Shown here: positions 1 to 11,700 of the stretch, piece by piece
How positions within the stretch are numbered: the first letter of the stretch is position 1
Layout of the letters: every line of letters starts with the position of its first letter
NCBI RefSeq assembly: GCF_964355755.1
Contig: NC_092671.1
Location: 14,674,501-14,738,500, forward strand
DNA from: Antedon mediterranea
Taxonomy: Eukaryota; Echinodermata; Crinoidea; Comatulida; Antedonidae
Length of the DNA: 64,000 bases
Reading direction: 5' to 3'
Translations under genes and position numbers: made by a program
The notes under the pieces: generated by a model
What the model was told of the DNA's origin: nothing
Seen by the model: only the letters and a program-made list of their open reading frames with translations
Database searches by the model: none

Positions 1-838
1 TCTTGTTTTGTTGCTATGGTCGCTTGGATACGTGTGAATCTCTTTATTCTGCATGCACACAGAGTTGTTGTTAGTTGTCGCTATCTTCTATAGGGAAGTA
101 GGTGCGAGCATACGAAAGTCTACATTTACTTTAATAATAGATACCTTATACATTTGGTGAGTTTACTTCTAAATTCGTCTATTTTGTATGAATGTGTTGT
201 ATTACAGTTGTACGTATTTAATATTATTTAAGTTGTTTTGAACGTTATTAAAAAGTAAAAGTTTCATCATGCTTGACTGCAGCATGTTGTACTGTTTCTG
301 TAATGATGATGGCGCAGCTGGAGTGAGAGACAAGGGAGTAGGCATCTGGTTACACCCGGTCTAGACAACCCGTGTAAAAACGAATCTATTCACTTTCTTA
401 CTGCATAATTCAGTAATCGTTTAAAGTATTGGATTTCCTTCCTATCATTGTATAACACGCTGTATCTGGGCCTAGGAGGCGGGCCTATTCTTTTATTATC
501 CACAGGCTTTAATCCCACAAAACTAGGTTAGTCAGTGTGAGTGACCAAACTTGATCCTACTAAAACTTACTACTACTATAGGCCTAATACTACTTCTAAC
601 TAGACTGGCTACCTTTTTAATAAATTAGGGCTTATAGGCTATTCCTAAATATTAAGAAGATAGAAAATTGTAAAATTCTTTCAAGTCTTTCGTTTTAGCA
701 CACATACATAGGCTAGCACAGCTTTTTAAAATAGAGTGTTATGCGCAATTTAAACAATTTAATTAGTTGTCCATAGGCCTATATTTTTATTTTATTTTTA
801 TTTAATTTTCACATTTCAGCCTAAACTAGCCAATAAAG
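1..838. other. 5' flank of ODF3, no coding exon seen
   Basis: I see no convincing coding exon here. A polypyrimidine tract followed by AG at 818-819 looks like a splice acceptor 19 bp before the ODF3 start codon. At least one non-coding ODF3 exon and the promoter therefore probably lie in this stretch, but I cannot place them. Confidence 0.4.
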
Positions 839-2244
839 ATGAATGGAAACTGGGAGCCATGTCGTCCACGTCAAATGATTGCTGCAAAATTTAACAGCCC
901 CGGGCCAGGAAATTATCTTTTACCAGGGTCTACCGGTATTCAGAACCATGATAGCAGGAAACATAAAGCTGCTGCATTTAGTTTTGGAGTACGCCATCAC
1001 AATTTTAGTGATCATTGCAGCCCAGGGCCAGCATACCTAGTAGATCCCCGATTCAATAATCGGGGTAGGAGCGGAGAGCCTCACTATTCTCTATATGGTC
1101 GACCAAAAGACCAAAAAGCCTTCAGTACTCCAGGACCTGGAACTTATTCACCCGAAAAGGCTGGTAGATCAACACGCTTTTCAGCGCCATGTTATTCTCT
1201 AGCGTCTCGAACAAGAGGTTCTAAATTTGACAAATCACCAGGTAAGATTACTTAAGTATCAAAGTGCAGTTCTTCGGTCATAAACAAATTGGTAATAATA
1301 AATTAGTAATTACATAGATAATAGATTATATTAAACTGCAACAATATCTCTATGGTTTATTAAAATTACATTTCATTATACTTAAAGTGGTGGAGGAGTG
1401 CAATTTTGGAAGCAACCCCACCACTTTTCAATTAATTTGCACAATATGCGAGACAAAATATATCATTATGTTATTGTAAGAATGACGTATTATATTTTAG
1501 GTATATTTAAATCTCAATTTCTTTCCACAGCTCCGAATTCGTACACACTTCCAGCAATTCTTGGAGGACGATCAATCGCAAAGTCTTCAAACCCAGTTTA
1601 TTCAATGACAGGAAGGAGTAAGATCGGTGGCTTTGATGAAGATCTACAAGGAACACCCGGGCCTGGAACATATCGTGTATCTGACCCTAGCATTTATAAA
1701 AACAAGGCTCCTTTATACTCAATGACTGGCCGTAATCAATTGCCTAGTGACTCAACTAGAAAACCTGGACCAGGAGCTCACAGTCCAGAGAAGGTACAGT
1801 ATACGCACTAGTTCTATTTGATTAATTTTAAAAAGTAAAATTTCATTAAAATAAAAAGCCAAAATGTTACAGCTGATCCACATAATTTGTTGCTAGCACA
1901 AACACTACAATAAAAAAAAAGTTGCATACTAAATATTGTACATGTAATGATAAAGTAAATTGAGCTTGGATACAGACATGTTGAGACAAAATTGTAAGTT
2001 AATTAAAGTATCGTCTTTATTATAACATAATAAAATAAGGTAATATTAATACCGTCTTTTTATTATAGATGCTGACAGATTTATGAACACAAATTTCTTT
2101 AAAAATTTATATTATGAACGACAAAAATAAAATTAATTTTCACAGGTACAAAATGGAAGTAAACAAAAGGCTCCTTCATATTCATTTGGTATCAGGCATT
2201 CAGACTATATAGCACCTTTAATTGTGGAATGCTCTGATTATTGA
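839..2244 (+). CDS. ODF3: Outer dense fibre protein 3 / CIMAP1-like (SHIPPO-repeat) protein
   Basis: Exons are 839-1241, 1531-1793 and 2146-2244, with GT-AG introns and matching phases. The product is 254 aa, the length I recall for human ODF3 (CIMAP1A). Six Pro-Gly-Pro SHIPPO motifs are visible, near residues 20, 61, 98, 134 (SPAPNSY, created across the exon 1-2 junction), 180 and 215. The last exon encodes the family-typical ending FGIRHSDY followed by a short hydrophobic/acidic tail. Family knowledge: such proteins associate with sperm tail and ciliary axonemal microtubules, so a sperm or ciliary role is likely. The start at 839 is the first ATG after a probable acceptor at 819 and gives the family N-terminus (NGNWEPCRPR). 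A second, alternative last exon lies at 3778. ODF3L or ODF3B paralogues are possible alternatives. Confidence 0.93.
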
Positions 2245-2790
2245 GGGCTTGGAATTGTTGTATATAAGTTGTAAGTGATTCATTTTAGCAGTTTGATGTT
2301 GGTGTGTCTTCTTATTTCATTTCATCCTAGTGCTGGCTATATATTTCAACAGTTTGTCTTAAATCATTTCTTTGTTTTATTCATCCTACTACATTTTTCA
2401 TTTGTGTGTTATGCTGACTAATAACTTACTAAAAAGAAAAATAACCATGTTTATTTAAAGTTCCGTAGCAATTAATCATTGACAGTACTTACGTATCTTA
2501 TTATGTGTTAATTGCATGTTGATTTATCAGCTAGTGGTTTAATCATTCACATTAAAGATACACTATCCGCTGTACTTCAAAATTGTACCTGTTTTTGTAT
2601 TTTAGGAATGCATTCATAATGTGTATCTATAATTTATTACGTTTTACAAGTTTTAGTGCACTTCACTTCACTTATTGATTGTTGGTTTGTCTATTTCTGT
2701 CAAATGTTGGTACATTAACAATTACTAATTTTAGCTTTTTCATGCACCCCTTAGCATAATGTATTCACTGATCTAATACTTGAAATATAA

Positions 2791-2796
2791 AATAAA
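2791..2796 (+). terminator. Candidate polyadenylation signal for ODF3 with the first last exon
   Basis: This is the first AATAAA hexamer I found downstream of the stop at 2244. It would give a 3' UTR of about 550 bp and end the short isoform before the second terminal exon. Single hexamers are common in AT-rich DNA, so support is modest. Confidence 0.3.
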
Positions 2797-3777
2797 AGTA
2801 TTTTAGACCTAGTTTGTAGTGTACAGTGTAGTAAAGGTTAAATTTTACAGAAAAAAAAACATATTTATTTGCTATCCAACCATGATCTACAAATTTGTAA
2901 ATAATTGTATGGTCAATGACTTGGCACAGAATTATCTAATCCTACACTATATAAAAATTGTATAAAAGATTTCTTAGTACTCTGTTTTGTTTACATTATA
3001 ACCCATTAGCAACCAGTAGCTGCAATGAATAGAGTTTTATTAAATTGGTTTGTCTGTAATCCTTACATGATGACAAAGGAGTATTGTGTTGTAATTGTGC
3101 AGTAGTAATGCTAATGGTTTAGAATATTTTTGACAATGGTGAAATGTGTTGTTGACAGTATTGTCTGTCAGTAATTAATATGTCCCTTAATACTCCAAAC
3201 CACTCATTAAATTATAATAATGCTGAACCATTTATATAGATCTATTTATGGACCGACAGATCCTCTAGGTGATTTTACAAAAACAAATAGTGAAATATTT
3301 GACTACTACTATATAGTCATATAATTTATTCATTACTAACAATTGTGCTTGCTTAAAACAAAAGTGAACTATTTTATTACTACTATATAGTCCATTTACT
3401 TCACAATTATGCATGATACGTCATTTTAAGGTTGTTTAGCATTATAACCACAATGTGGATCAATTGTTTTAATTTGTCATTATAATTTTAATGTTTGGTA
3501 TTATTTGAATGTTATATTATTGTATCTTCTTTTTAAATGGATTATTTTATTAGCTACTAAAAGTTACCAAGTTGGATATATTAAGAGGATATTTTGTTGG
3601 GTCCAGTGTTCCCTTAATAAGTTCTACTAGGTTGAACATACTAATCACTTCCTTAAATGCATAGGGATGATGCAAAATGGTAAAGAATATTTCCATCCAC
3701 ATTTCATGTCTTTTTTTAATGGTTATTACGTCAATGAATTAAATACTAAAGATTTTCTTTCCATTTTTTTTTAATAG

Positions 3778-3873
3778 GTGTATATAAACAAACCTCAACC
3801 ACCGCAATGTTCTTTTGGAATCCGACATACAGAGTATCTGACGCCAATGATCTGCGAACCCATTGATGCCTAA
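3778..3873 (+). CDS. ODF3: Alternative (duplicated) terminal exon of ODF3
   Basis: A T-rich tract and AG at 3776-3777 precede an open stretch in the same phase (0) as the exon at 2146. It encodes 31 residues including CSFGIRHTEYLTPM and a stop at 3871-3873. This parallels the upstream exon (YSFGIRHSDYIAPL), so the two are tandem duplicates that could be alternatively spliced to exon 2 ending at 1793. This choice gives a 253-aa protein. An AATAAA lies at 3887, just after the stop, fitting a true last exon. Both exons keep the conserved FGIRH core, so neither looks decayed. Confidence 0.8.
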   Translation: MYINKPQPPQCSFGIRHTEYLTPMICEPIDA

Positions 3874-3886
3874 AGTTCACCCACAC

Positions 3887-3892
3887 AATAAA
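3887..3892 (+). terminator. Polyadenylation signal after ODF3 second terminal exon
   Basis: AATAAA lies 14 bp after the alternative stop codon. Another AATAAA follows near 4258. The close position supports use of the 3778 exon as a genuine 3' terminal exon. Confidence 0.45.
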
Positions 3893-5793
3893 TCAAAGAT
3901 ATATTTTTATGTGATCCTGAAAATATTATCAATTATTTTAATCTACAATGAATTATGAACAAAAACTATTAATATAAAGCATTTAACTTATTATTGATGT
4001 GACCATTATATATAAAATGTGTATAAAAACCAACTTGATGAATAAGTGGTATTTTCTTGTTTACTGTGAGGATTGTGTTAGAGACTGTAACCAAAATATA
4101 CAGGTATGTACAGAATTGGGTGCGTTTCAATGCAAACTTAGAAATCGTGATTTGAAATTGAAGTTTCCTATTCTGTAGGCATCACATATTTAAGGGACCA
4201 GATGGCCACAAATTGGAGGCATACCTGGGCTATGATAATGGAGCGGCAATTATTCAATAATAAAGTTAAATCGGTGTTTAAAAAATACATTATAATTAAT
4301 AATAAAGACTGGTTGTAAAATTTATGCATTACGAGTGTTTTAATTAATAAATAAATAGCATGTAATTAATGGTATGTTTAAGTATAATACTAATGTGTTA
4401 AGGGGTTTTACTTCCGTCCATTCATCTGTACATAGATATTTTTGATGTGCTACTGTATTGAACAAGAGGGTGAACAAATACTGTATTAAACATTTAACTA
4501 AATATTTTTGTAAAAAATAAAAAAAACATATGTGAATAAAAATTATACAGTCTAAATAATTATAACCAAAGATATGGCAGCAAAATGTTTTATACCAAAT
4601 GTAGTAATATGTAATAGATTATAGAAATAATTCAAGATGAAACAGAATGCTGATATGTCGAAAGAAAATGGACGACTAATAATAAATCACTAAAAGTCTT
4701 GTAATTTGTAGTACGTAGAATATGATCATGAAAAATAAAGGTTTACATATTATTTGATTGAATGGTTTTTTATTTTGCAATAATTCGTTTTTAAAAAGCT
4801 TGTTATTTTGTGTCCGAGTTAGCTACTCTTGACAACATTACTTTATTTAGTTTTTACAAATTTAGGATAGGATTTCCTATATGCATTCTGTAGTCGAACA
4901 AATGTTTTATTACGCGACAAAAATGTGACTTGCACAAACAAGAGTAAAATAATATAACTGCATCATAGTATCTTTAATTTCAGAAACATTGCACTAATAG
5001 TGAACACCCAACAATAACATTTGTTTGCAATGTAAGAAACTTTAAAACTGAAACTATGCATTTTTAAAACTCTGCTGTTAATAAATATTTTTATATAATA
5101 CTCTATCTCAGATACATTCTTAACTTAAATAATGCTTTAGGTTCTTAAATTAAAGGTAATAATTTATAATCATATATTGCTACATACATTTCTATATATT
5201 TAAATATTTCATTGCACAATCCCTATATAATTTTAATGTGATACATTCTCTCTTTGTTTCTCTTCATACAAACTGGCTACATTTTATTTTTACTTCTCCT
5301 TGGTTACCAAGTACAACATAAACCTGTGATTAATGGTGTGGACTCCTCCTCTAAGTTGCCTGGCTATTGTTAAGCTTGTTTCGCTTAATGCAGTACGCTG
5401 TTAATGATTGCAAAGAGAAATAATAGTAGTGTTGACACTTGCAAACAGTCTTATTGATACAAGTTTGTCACTATACATACAAATTCAATAAGATGGCATT
5501 TCTATATTTATATACTCTCTACTCTGTGCATATTTCATTGACATACTTTAATTAAATTTACATACAGTAGTTGCTAATATTAATATTGCTATCATTAATA
5601 TAAACCATCAACCAAAACTTTGAATTTGAACAATAAATATTTGGATATATTAGAATTTTGGTTTACAAATCTTTTATTTTTACTTTTTCTTAAATACCCA
5701 GTATAAAAAACACAAAAACCTCTTCGTCCAGACACAGCTGAATTTTAATTATACTGAATATCATGCATTTGTTATTTAACAACTTAAACAAAT
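3893..5793. other. Convergent intergenic region between ODF3 and SYCP1
   Basis: About 1.9 kb of AT-rich sequence without a recognisable exon or structured repeat. It must contain the 3' ends of both convergent transcripts. Confidence 0.5.
5673..5678 (-). terminator. Candidate SYCP1 polyadenylation signal
   Basis: TTTATT on the plus strand reads AATAAA on the minus strand, about 115 bp after the SYCP1 stop codon. Another AATAAA overlaps the stop codon itself and is less likely to be used. Confidence 0.4.
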
Positions 5794-8700
5794 TTATTCA
5801 TCAAAAAATCCAAAAACAGAATCAGAATCAAACCATGGTATGTCATCGTTTACTGTGTCCACTGTGCTCTTCTTTTTCTTCTTTGCTTTTGGCTTACCAT
5901 CTCCAAAACCTTTAATCACATGACTTTTATTGGGCGCCTTCCTTAGACATCCCTTGCTTGCAGATGCTTTTTTCTGTGTAGTCTTTGTCTAAATGTTATT
6001 TAATTTTTATAACACATGTTATATTAACATAACAAATACTGTTACTTTTCACACCTATTAACAGGTTGTACAATTTTCAATAATACCGTATACTGTTTTG
6101 TCTTACCTCAGTTTCATTCTCATGTAACTCTGGGTAAAGCTTATAAAATTGATTTTCTTCTTCAGTTCCATTTGGTAATTTTACCTAAGAGTGTAAGTGA
6201 AATTATTGATTTGAGAAATTAATTAATTATAAACAGAAATTGGATAGCAACAGGATAATCAATTCAACATTGTATTTAAAGTAAAGTACTAGTAAAACAG
6301 TTATTCAGAAGTAAAACAAAAAAGTAAAGAACTTTAATGTTAACCATTAATTTAACATTAAACACTTGAATGGAAATACAAAATCTTTTTTCATTTAATT
6401 CATCAAGAAAGGATACTTTATTAATACGATGTAGAAACCATAATAATACTATACCCCACTGAATGAAATACATAATTAATGTATTGATCGTTATGGAATA
6501 AAACAACTGTATTGCAGGAACAATAAACTATAAATATATGATTATTGATCCTAACCTTTCTTTGTGGGGTATTTGCTTTACCCCTTGGAACTAGTTTTAG
6601 TACATTTTTCTTCATTTCATCAAAAGCATCATTTGTTGGAGTCTTTGAAGATGGTCTGACTCGCAAAGGTGCAACAATTTGACTTGGTGTTGTTGATTTC
6701 TTTCCTTTAGTATGTTGTGGTACATGATCAATCTATTAAAACAAAAGTTATTTTGAGCTGAAGAATTAATTTCTAAGTTAATAAATCAATTATAACGATT
6801 TTTAATTGTGCAGAAATCCAACCTTAGATTTCAAGTTCCAGCTAGTGGTTAGTGATTGAGAGTTTGTGAGTTCGAATCCCACAAATATTCTACAATTTAC
6901 TGTGGACATTTTTTTCCCTATATTTTAAATAATAATAGTTTACTTCAAGTTCCATAAGTTGAGAGGTTGATGAATCTGAGCAGCTGCTTTCATCATCACT
7001 TTCGGCAAATATTACACGTTTCTTCTTGGTTCTGCTTGATCCTTGTTTCAAGATTCCTTGTGGTAACGTTTCTAAAATAAACTCAAATTACTGTAATTAA
7101 ATTACTTCAAATGCCTTTTTTTTAATTTATATTTTAAGACTTTACAATGCAGGAATGTACACAATAAAAGTTTATGCCGGTTTTCACTAGAAAAAGGCAT
7201 CAGCTTTTACACAGCATATTTTATTTATTTATTTTATTACACCTTATTTATAGAGGGTGACCCTAAACAGCATATTATGCTGACAGTGACAGTGGCTGTG
7301 TGGATACTAGAACACCGGCGTAACCACCTACTCTTCTCGAAAGATGTAGTCGGTTCTTTAACCGTTCATCTTAAAAATCCCTCTCTGCGACAAATTCTAC
7401 CTTATTTCTAATTTTTGCAAAGCAAAAAAAAATCGCAACCCATTCAGGGCTTAAGAAATGCAAATCGAAAAACTTGTGTTAAAATGTAAACTCGATAAAA
7501 ATGGTAGCACGATTTTTTTCCTGTGAAACATTGGATTTGTGCAAACAAATTTGCCTAGTGGGAAACATGCTTTACGCATCTCATTTATATTTTGTTTTTA
7601 TTTACGTGTTATTGGTGTTCTCGGTGTCCTAGGTGTCACAGGTTGTCTAGGATTATATGCTTTAGTTGCCGGTATGTCAGCCATCATTGGACTTTGAGGA
7701 TGTACCCAATTTTGCTTTGGTGTCTTTGGTGTTTCAGAGTGACTGGCTTTAGTTACATCCATCTGGTGTTGAGCTTTCAATTCCAGTTCATTCTTCTGTA
7801 GTAGTAACAATGTTAAGCACAGAAAAAAAGAAGTCAAATGTTGATATTAAGTTTGCAGTACACGACGTATATTAGTTCTGAAAAGAAACTGTTGAGTTTC
7901 TCGACGTTTCGATAAATATGCTTTGATCGTCCTCATGATGAGGATAATATTACGTGGTGTACCGCAAACTTTATATCAACAAGTTTAGTATTTTATTACG
8001 ATAGAAACTATAAAGGAGTTTTCTAAATTAAATGATTCAAATTGTTTTTAACAATGAACTGATTTCTTTTAAAAAATACTTGTTTCTGTAGTTGATTTTC
8101 TAGTTCTTCTATTTTGTTGTTGTCCCTTTTCAATTGTTTTCTAGCATTGCTGAAGTCTTCAGAAACTTTCTCAGATTCCTCTTTTAGTTCTTTTATGTCA
8201 TCTTGCAGGCTTGTGAGCTAACAAAAAAAACACATGTTGTAAATTAAATGAAATTTCATGACATCGTAGACAAACCCCAATCAAAACATAGAATAATCCT
8301 AAGAAAATTTATAAAAACATAAATTAGGATATCACAACATAATTGGCATTTTGAGCAGTATATGTGCTATTCTTCTACTGCCTTTGCAGAACTTAATTGA
8401 TAGTGTAATCAAAATTCCCCGAATTACCTCATCATCTTTTGTCTTCATGAGCGCAATTACTTTCTTTTCAAGTTTTTCTATTTCTCTATGTTTCGACAAA
8501 ATAATCTTGTCATTTTCCATCTAAGTCCAGAAAAAAAATATTACATTCTTGATTAAATCATTATTTTGCAATGGCTGACTATTTATATAGGCGCTATCAA
8601 TTATCATGTTTAATTGTGTAAAAATAAATCATTTGTACAGTATCCATCTGTGATTGAACTACGTGGATAGGTTAATGCTTCTAACATGTGTAATGTCAAC

Positions 8701-11700
8701 AATTATTATATTTTCATAGAGGGAGACAATGCTATCCTACCTTATACACTATCAATGTGTTGCTGACTGCTGCTCTATCACTCTCACACTTTGCCTTTGC
8801 TTCCATATGTTCTTGAATGGCTTGTTCCATCTGTGTCTTTAATTCATTATGCTCATCGTCTTTACATTTTACTATATTTTCCTTTTCTTTGAGTAACTCT
8901 TCTAGTTCCGATAACTGAAATTGTATAAAGGTAAATGGAATGGTACTATTGCTTCAGCTTCAAGTCTACAGCGACATACTATAATTCCAAACTGCCACTT
9001 TAATTGTCTAAAACCTTTCTGTTTTACCTTTTCAAGAAGTTCTTCATTTTCAGTTCTGTATTTTTCACCAACATCCTTTGTAGTGGAAATCTTGAAACAA
9101 AGGTAGAATAAAGGTTTATCTTTAGAGTTTGATTATTTACGCTTTGTGAGAATAATACTGTATACATTTTTGTTGGCCTTCTCTTACCTGAAGGCCCAAT
9201 AATTATTTTGATTAAAAACCTGTAATACACCTACTTCCTTTTCTAAAGAAGCACTTTGTTTTGTGTTAAATGTAACCTTGCTCTTTAGTGATTTTGTCTC
9301 TTGTTGTAAATCTTTCACTTGTTTTGTCTTGGTTTCTAGTTGATTCTCTAATGTTTTCTTTCTGCTTTCTAGTGCCTTCACTTGCTTGTTAGCAGCGTTT
9401 AGCTCTGATTGTAGACCTTTTTTCTATAGTTGTGTTTAATACAAATCTAACTTATCAATTTAAAGACAGTTTGGTAATAATTCATTAGTAACTCCACATA
9501 ATAATAATAAAGACAATTTTGGTTACTCCCTGAACTTAAAATAGAAATTACATTATCTCAACTATACTACAAATATATGGTGATAATACAAATATCTTTC
9601 TTTTACAATTTCTATTATTTATTCATTATTATATTTAATTATATATAAATTCTATGTATGTATGTTTATTTTAATATTGTTAACTGTTATATTTTCGTAT
9701 TATTGTCTTGGCAAATTTTATTGTACTGGAAAGTCCCAAATGATTAGCTTTGGCTAGATAGAGCACCCTCATTAAATATTGTTGATATAAAAAAAAAATA
9801 CTAAGAAATGTTCTAGTCAACAGCCTCTCAACTTTTGTACCTTACCTTATTTACTTCACCTTTCAACTTATCATTTGTTTGTACTTGTTCATGTATACTT
9901 GTATCCAGCTCTGATATGTTCTCTCTCAATTCAGTTGATTTTTTAAGCTCTGCTTCTAGCTTTTCCTCTGTTGTTTCTTTGCTAATTTGAAGTGACTGTG
10001 AATATGAACAAAATGGAAATTTAAGGCATGAGTAGCCAAAACAAAACCCTATGGCTGGCTGCTAAAATGTGTGTGATAGGTTAATGTGGATCAGGATTCT
10101 GAACTATACCTTGACGATCTCTTTTAAATCTGCAACCTCTTGGATTTCTTTATTTAATTGAATCTTCATTTCATTGTTGTCTTCTCTTGATTTTGCAAGT
10201 GATGAAGACAATTCACTCTTATCAATACTAAATTAAGAATTACAAATAATGTTAAAATAAAAATGAAGCAATTTATACTTTCAATTTACATGCTTTGGAA
10301 AATAACATGTTGTGCTATTTGTTGACCAATTTATTGATTAAACTAATAAATGAATTGAGCTGCACTGTGGCCTGATGTTATAACATGCTTGCTTACCAAT
10401 TCCAGGTTCCGTGGATGAATTCCTGGCAGTGTCACAGTACCAGGTGCCACTACTGCAGAACCGTATACAAGACTTTGTTTATAAAGTTTATTTCTCAATG
10501 TACAAATACTTTGATTAGCACAGGTAGAAAATAAATAGATGTTAATTGATGTATATAGATCAAAAACTATTCTTATTACCTGACTTTTCCAAGCTCCTTT
10601 TTCAGAGAATCAATTTTATCATAAGACACTTTTTCTCTTTCTAAAGCATCTTTAAGTTCCTTTGTACTGCTACATAATTCAATCTATAATAATAATAAAT
10701 AATTAATTAATAAATAAATAAACTTAAGCCTAATTTGATAAAATAATAATAATATAGTATTTATATTATATAAAAATAACTACAGTATACCATAATTATA
10801 TATAATAATCCTAATTTAATTCAGATATCTATTGTATATCATATAGTAATATATATGTATTGTAGTTACCTTTCTCATCTCTATGTCCTGCCTGAATTCT
10901 TGTATTTCTAACAGCAGCTTCCCCTTTTCTGTTAACATTTCTTGAAGCTTATCATCTGTATTACATATCTTCTTCTATAAAGTTTGAAACAAAAAAATAA
11001 TACGGTATATTTTAATAAATACACAAAAAATATACACCATGCATATAAACATATATATATATATTATTTGCTGATAAAACATATAAATATTACAATATAC
11101 AGGATTTTTATGAGGATTGGGGTTTGATTTATGATAAAGTGGAAAGTGTAAGGGATCACATGATAAATTGAAAGGCATTGCATGTGATACACTATGCCTA
11201 CTAACCTCAAGACTAGCCTGCTCTTCTTTATACTTTTCAATGGTCATCTTATCCGTTTGTGTTTTACTATTCGCATTCTCAAGTTCTTCTGTAAGCTTAT
11301 TTGTTTCTTCTACATATTTAATCTGTAAAATAGAACCATTTCATAACCAGTGTTGTTTCTATCTAGTATAATTCCAGTCAGTTCATTTATTGTTAAGTTG
11401 ATTCTCTAGAGCATATTTTTATAAATCAAAACAAAATTAATGCTAAATTCATTTAGTAAAATGGAAGGTAGACATACAATTAATTCCTTCAAAGTGTTTA
11501 TGAATTACTGTAATGAAAATATTATTGTTAATAATATACAAGCAATTTGAATACATTTTCTTCATTTATCTCATCCTTTAGAGCAGCATTGTTCTTTTCA
11601 AGCATAACATTTCTTTTTTCTTCTTCTTCCAGACTGCTCCTAAGTGCGGTAATTGTGTTGCCCAAATCCACTACATTCTCCTGCAGCTCTTTGAGATTAT

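Noticed and set aside
6835-6900. Possible functional tRNA gene
   Set aside because: Only A-box-like and B-box-like elements are visible. Acceptor and anticodon stems do not pair, so a SINE relic is more likely.
7176-7585. Possible foldback element in SYCP1 intron 20
   Set aside because: TTTTCACTAG and CTAGTGGGAAAC are only short inverted similarity. The interior shows no mirrored stem.
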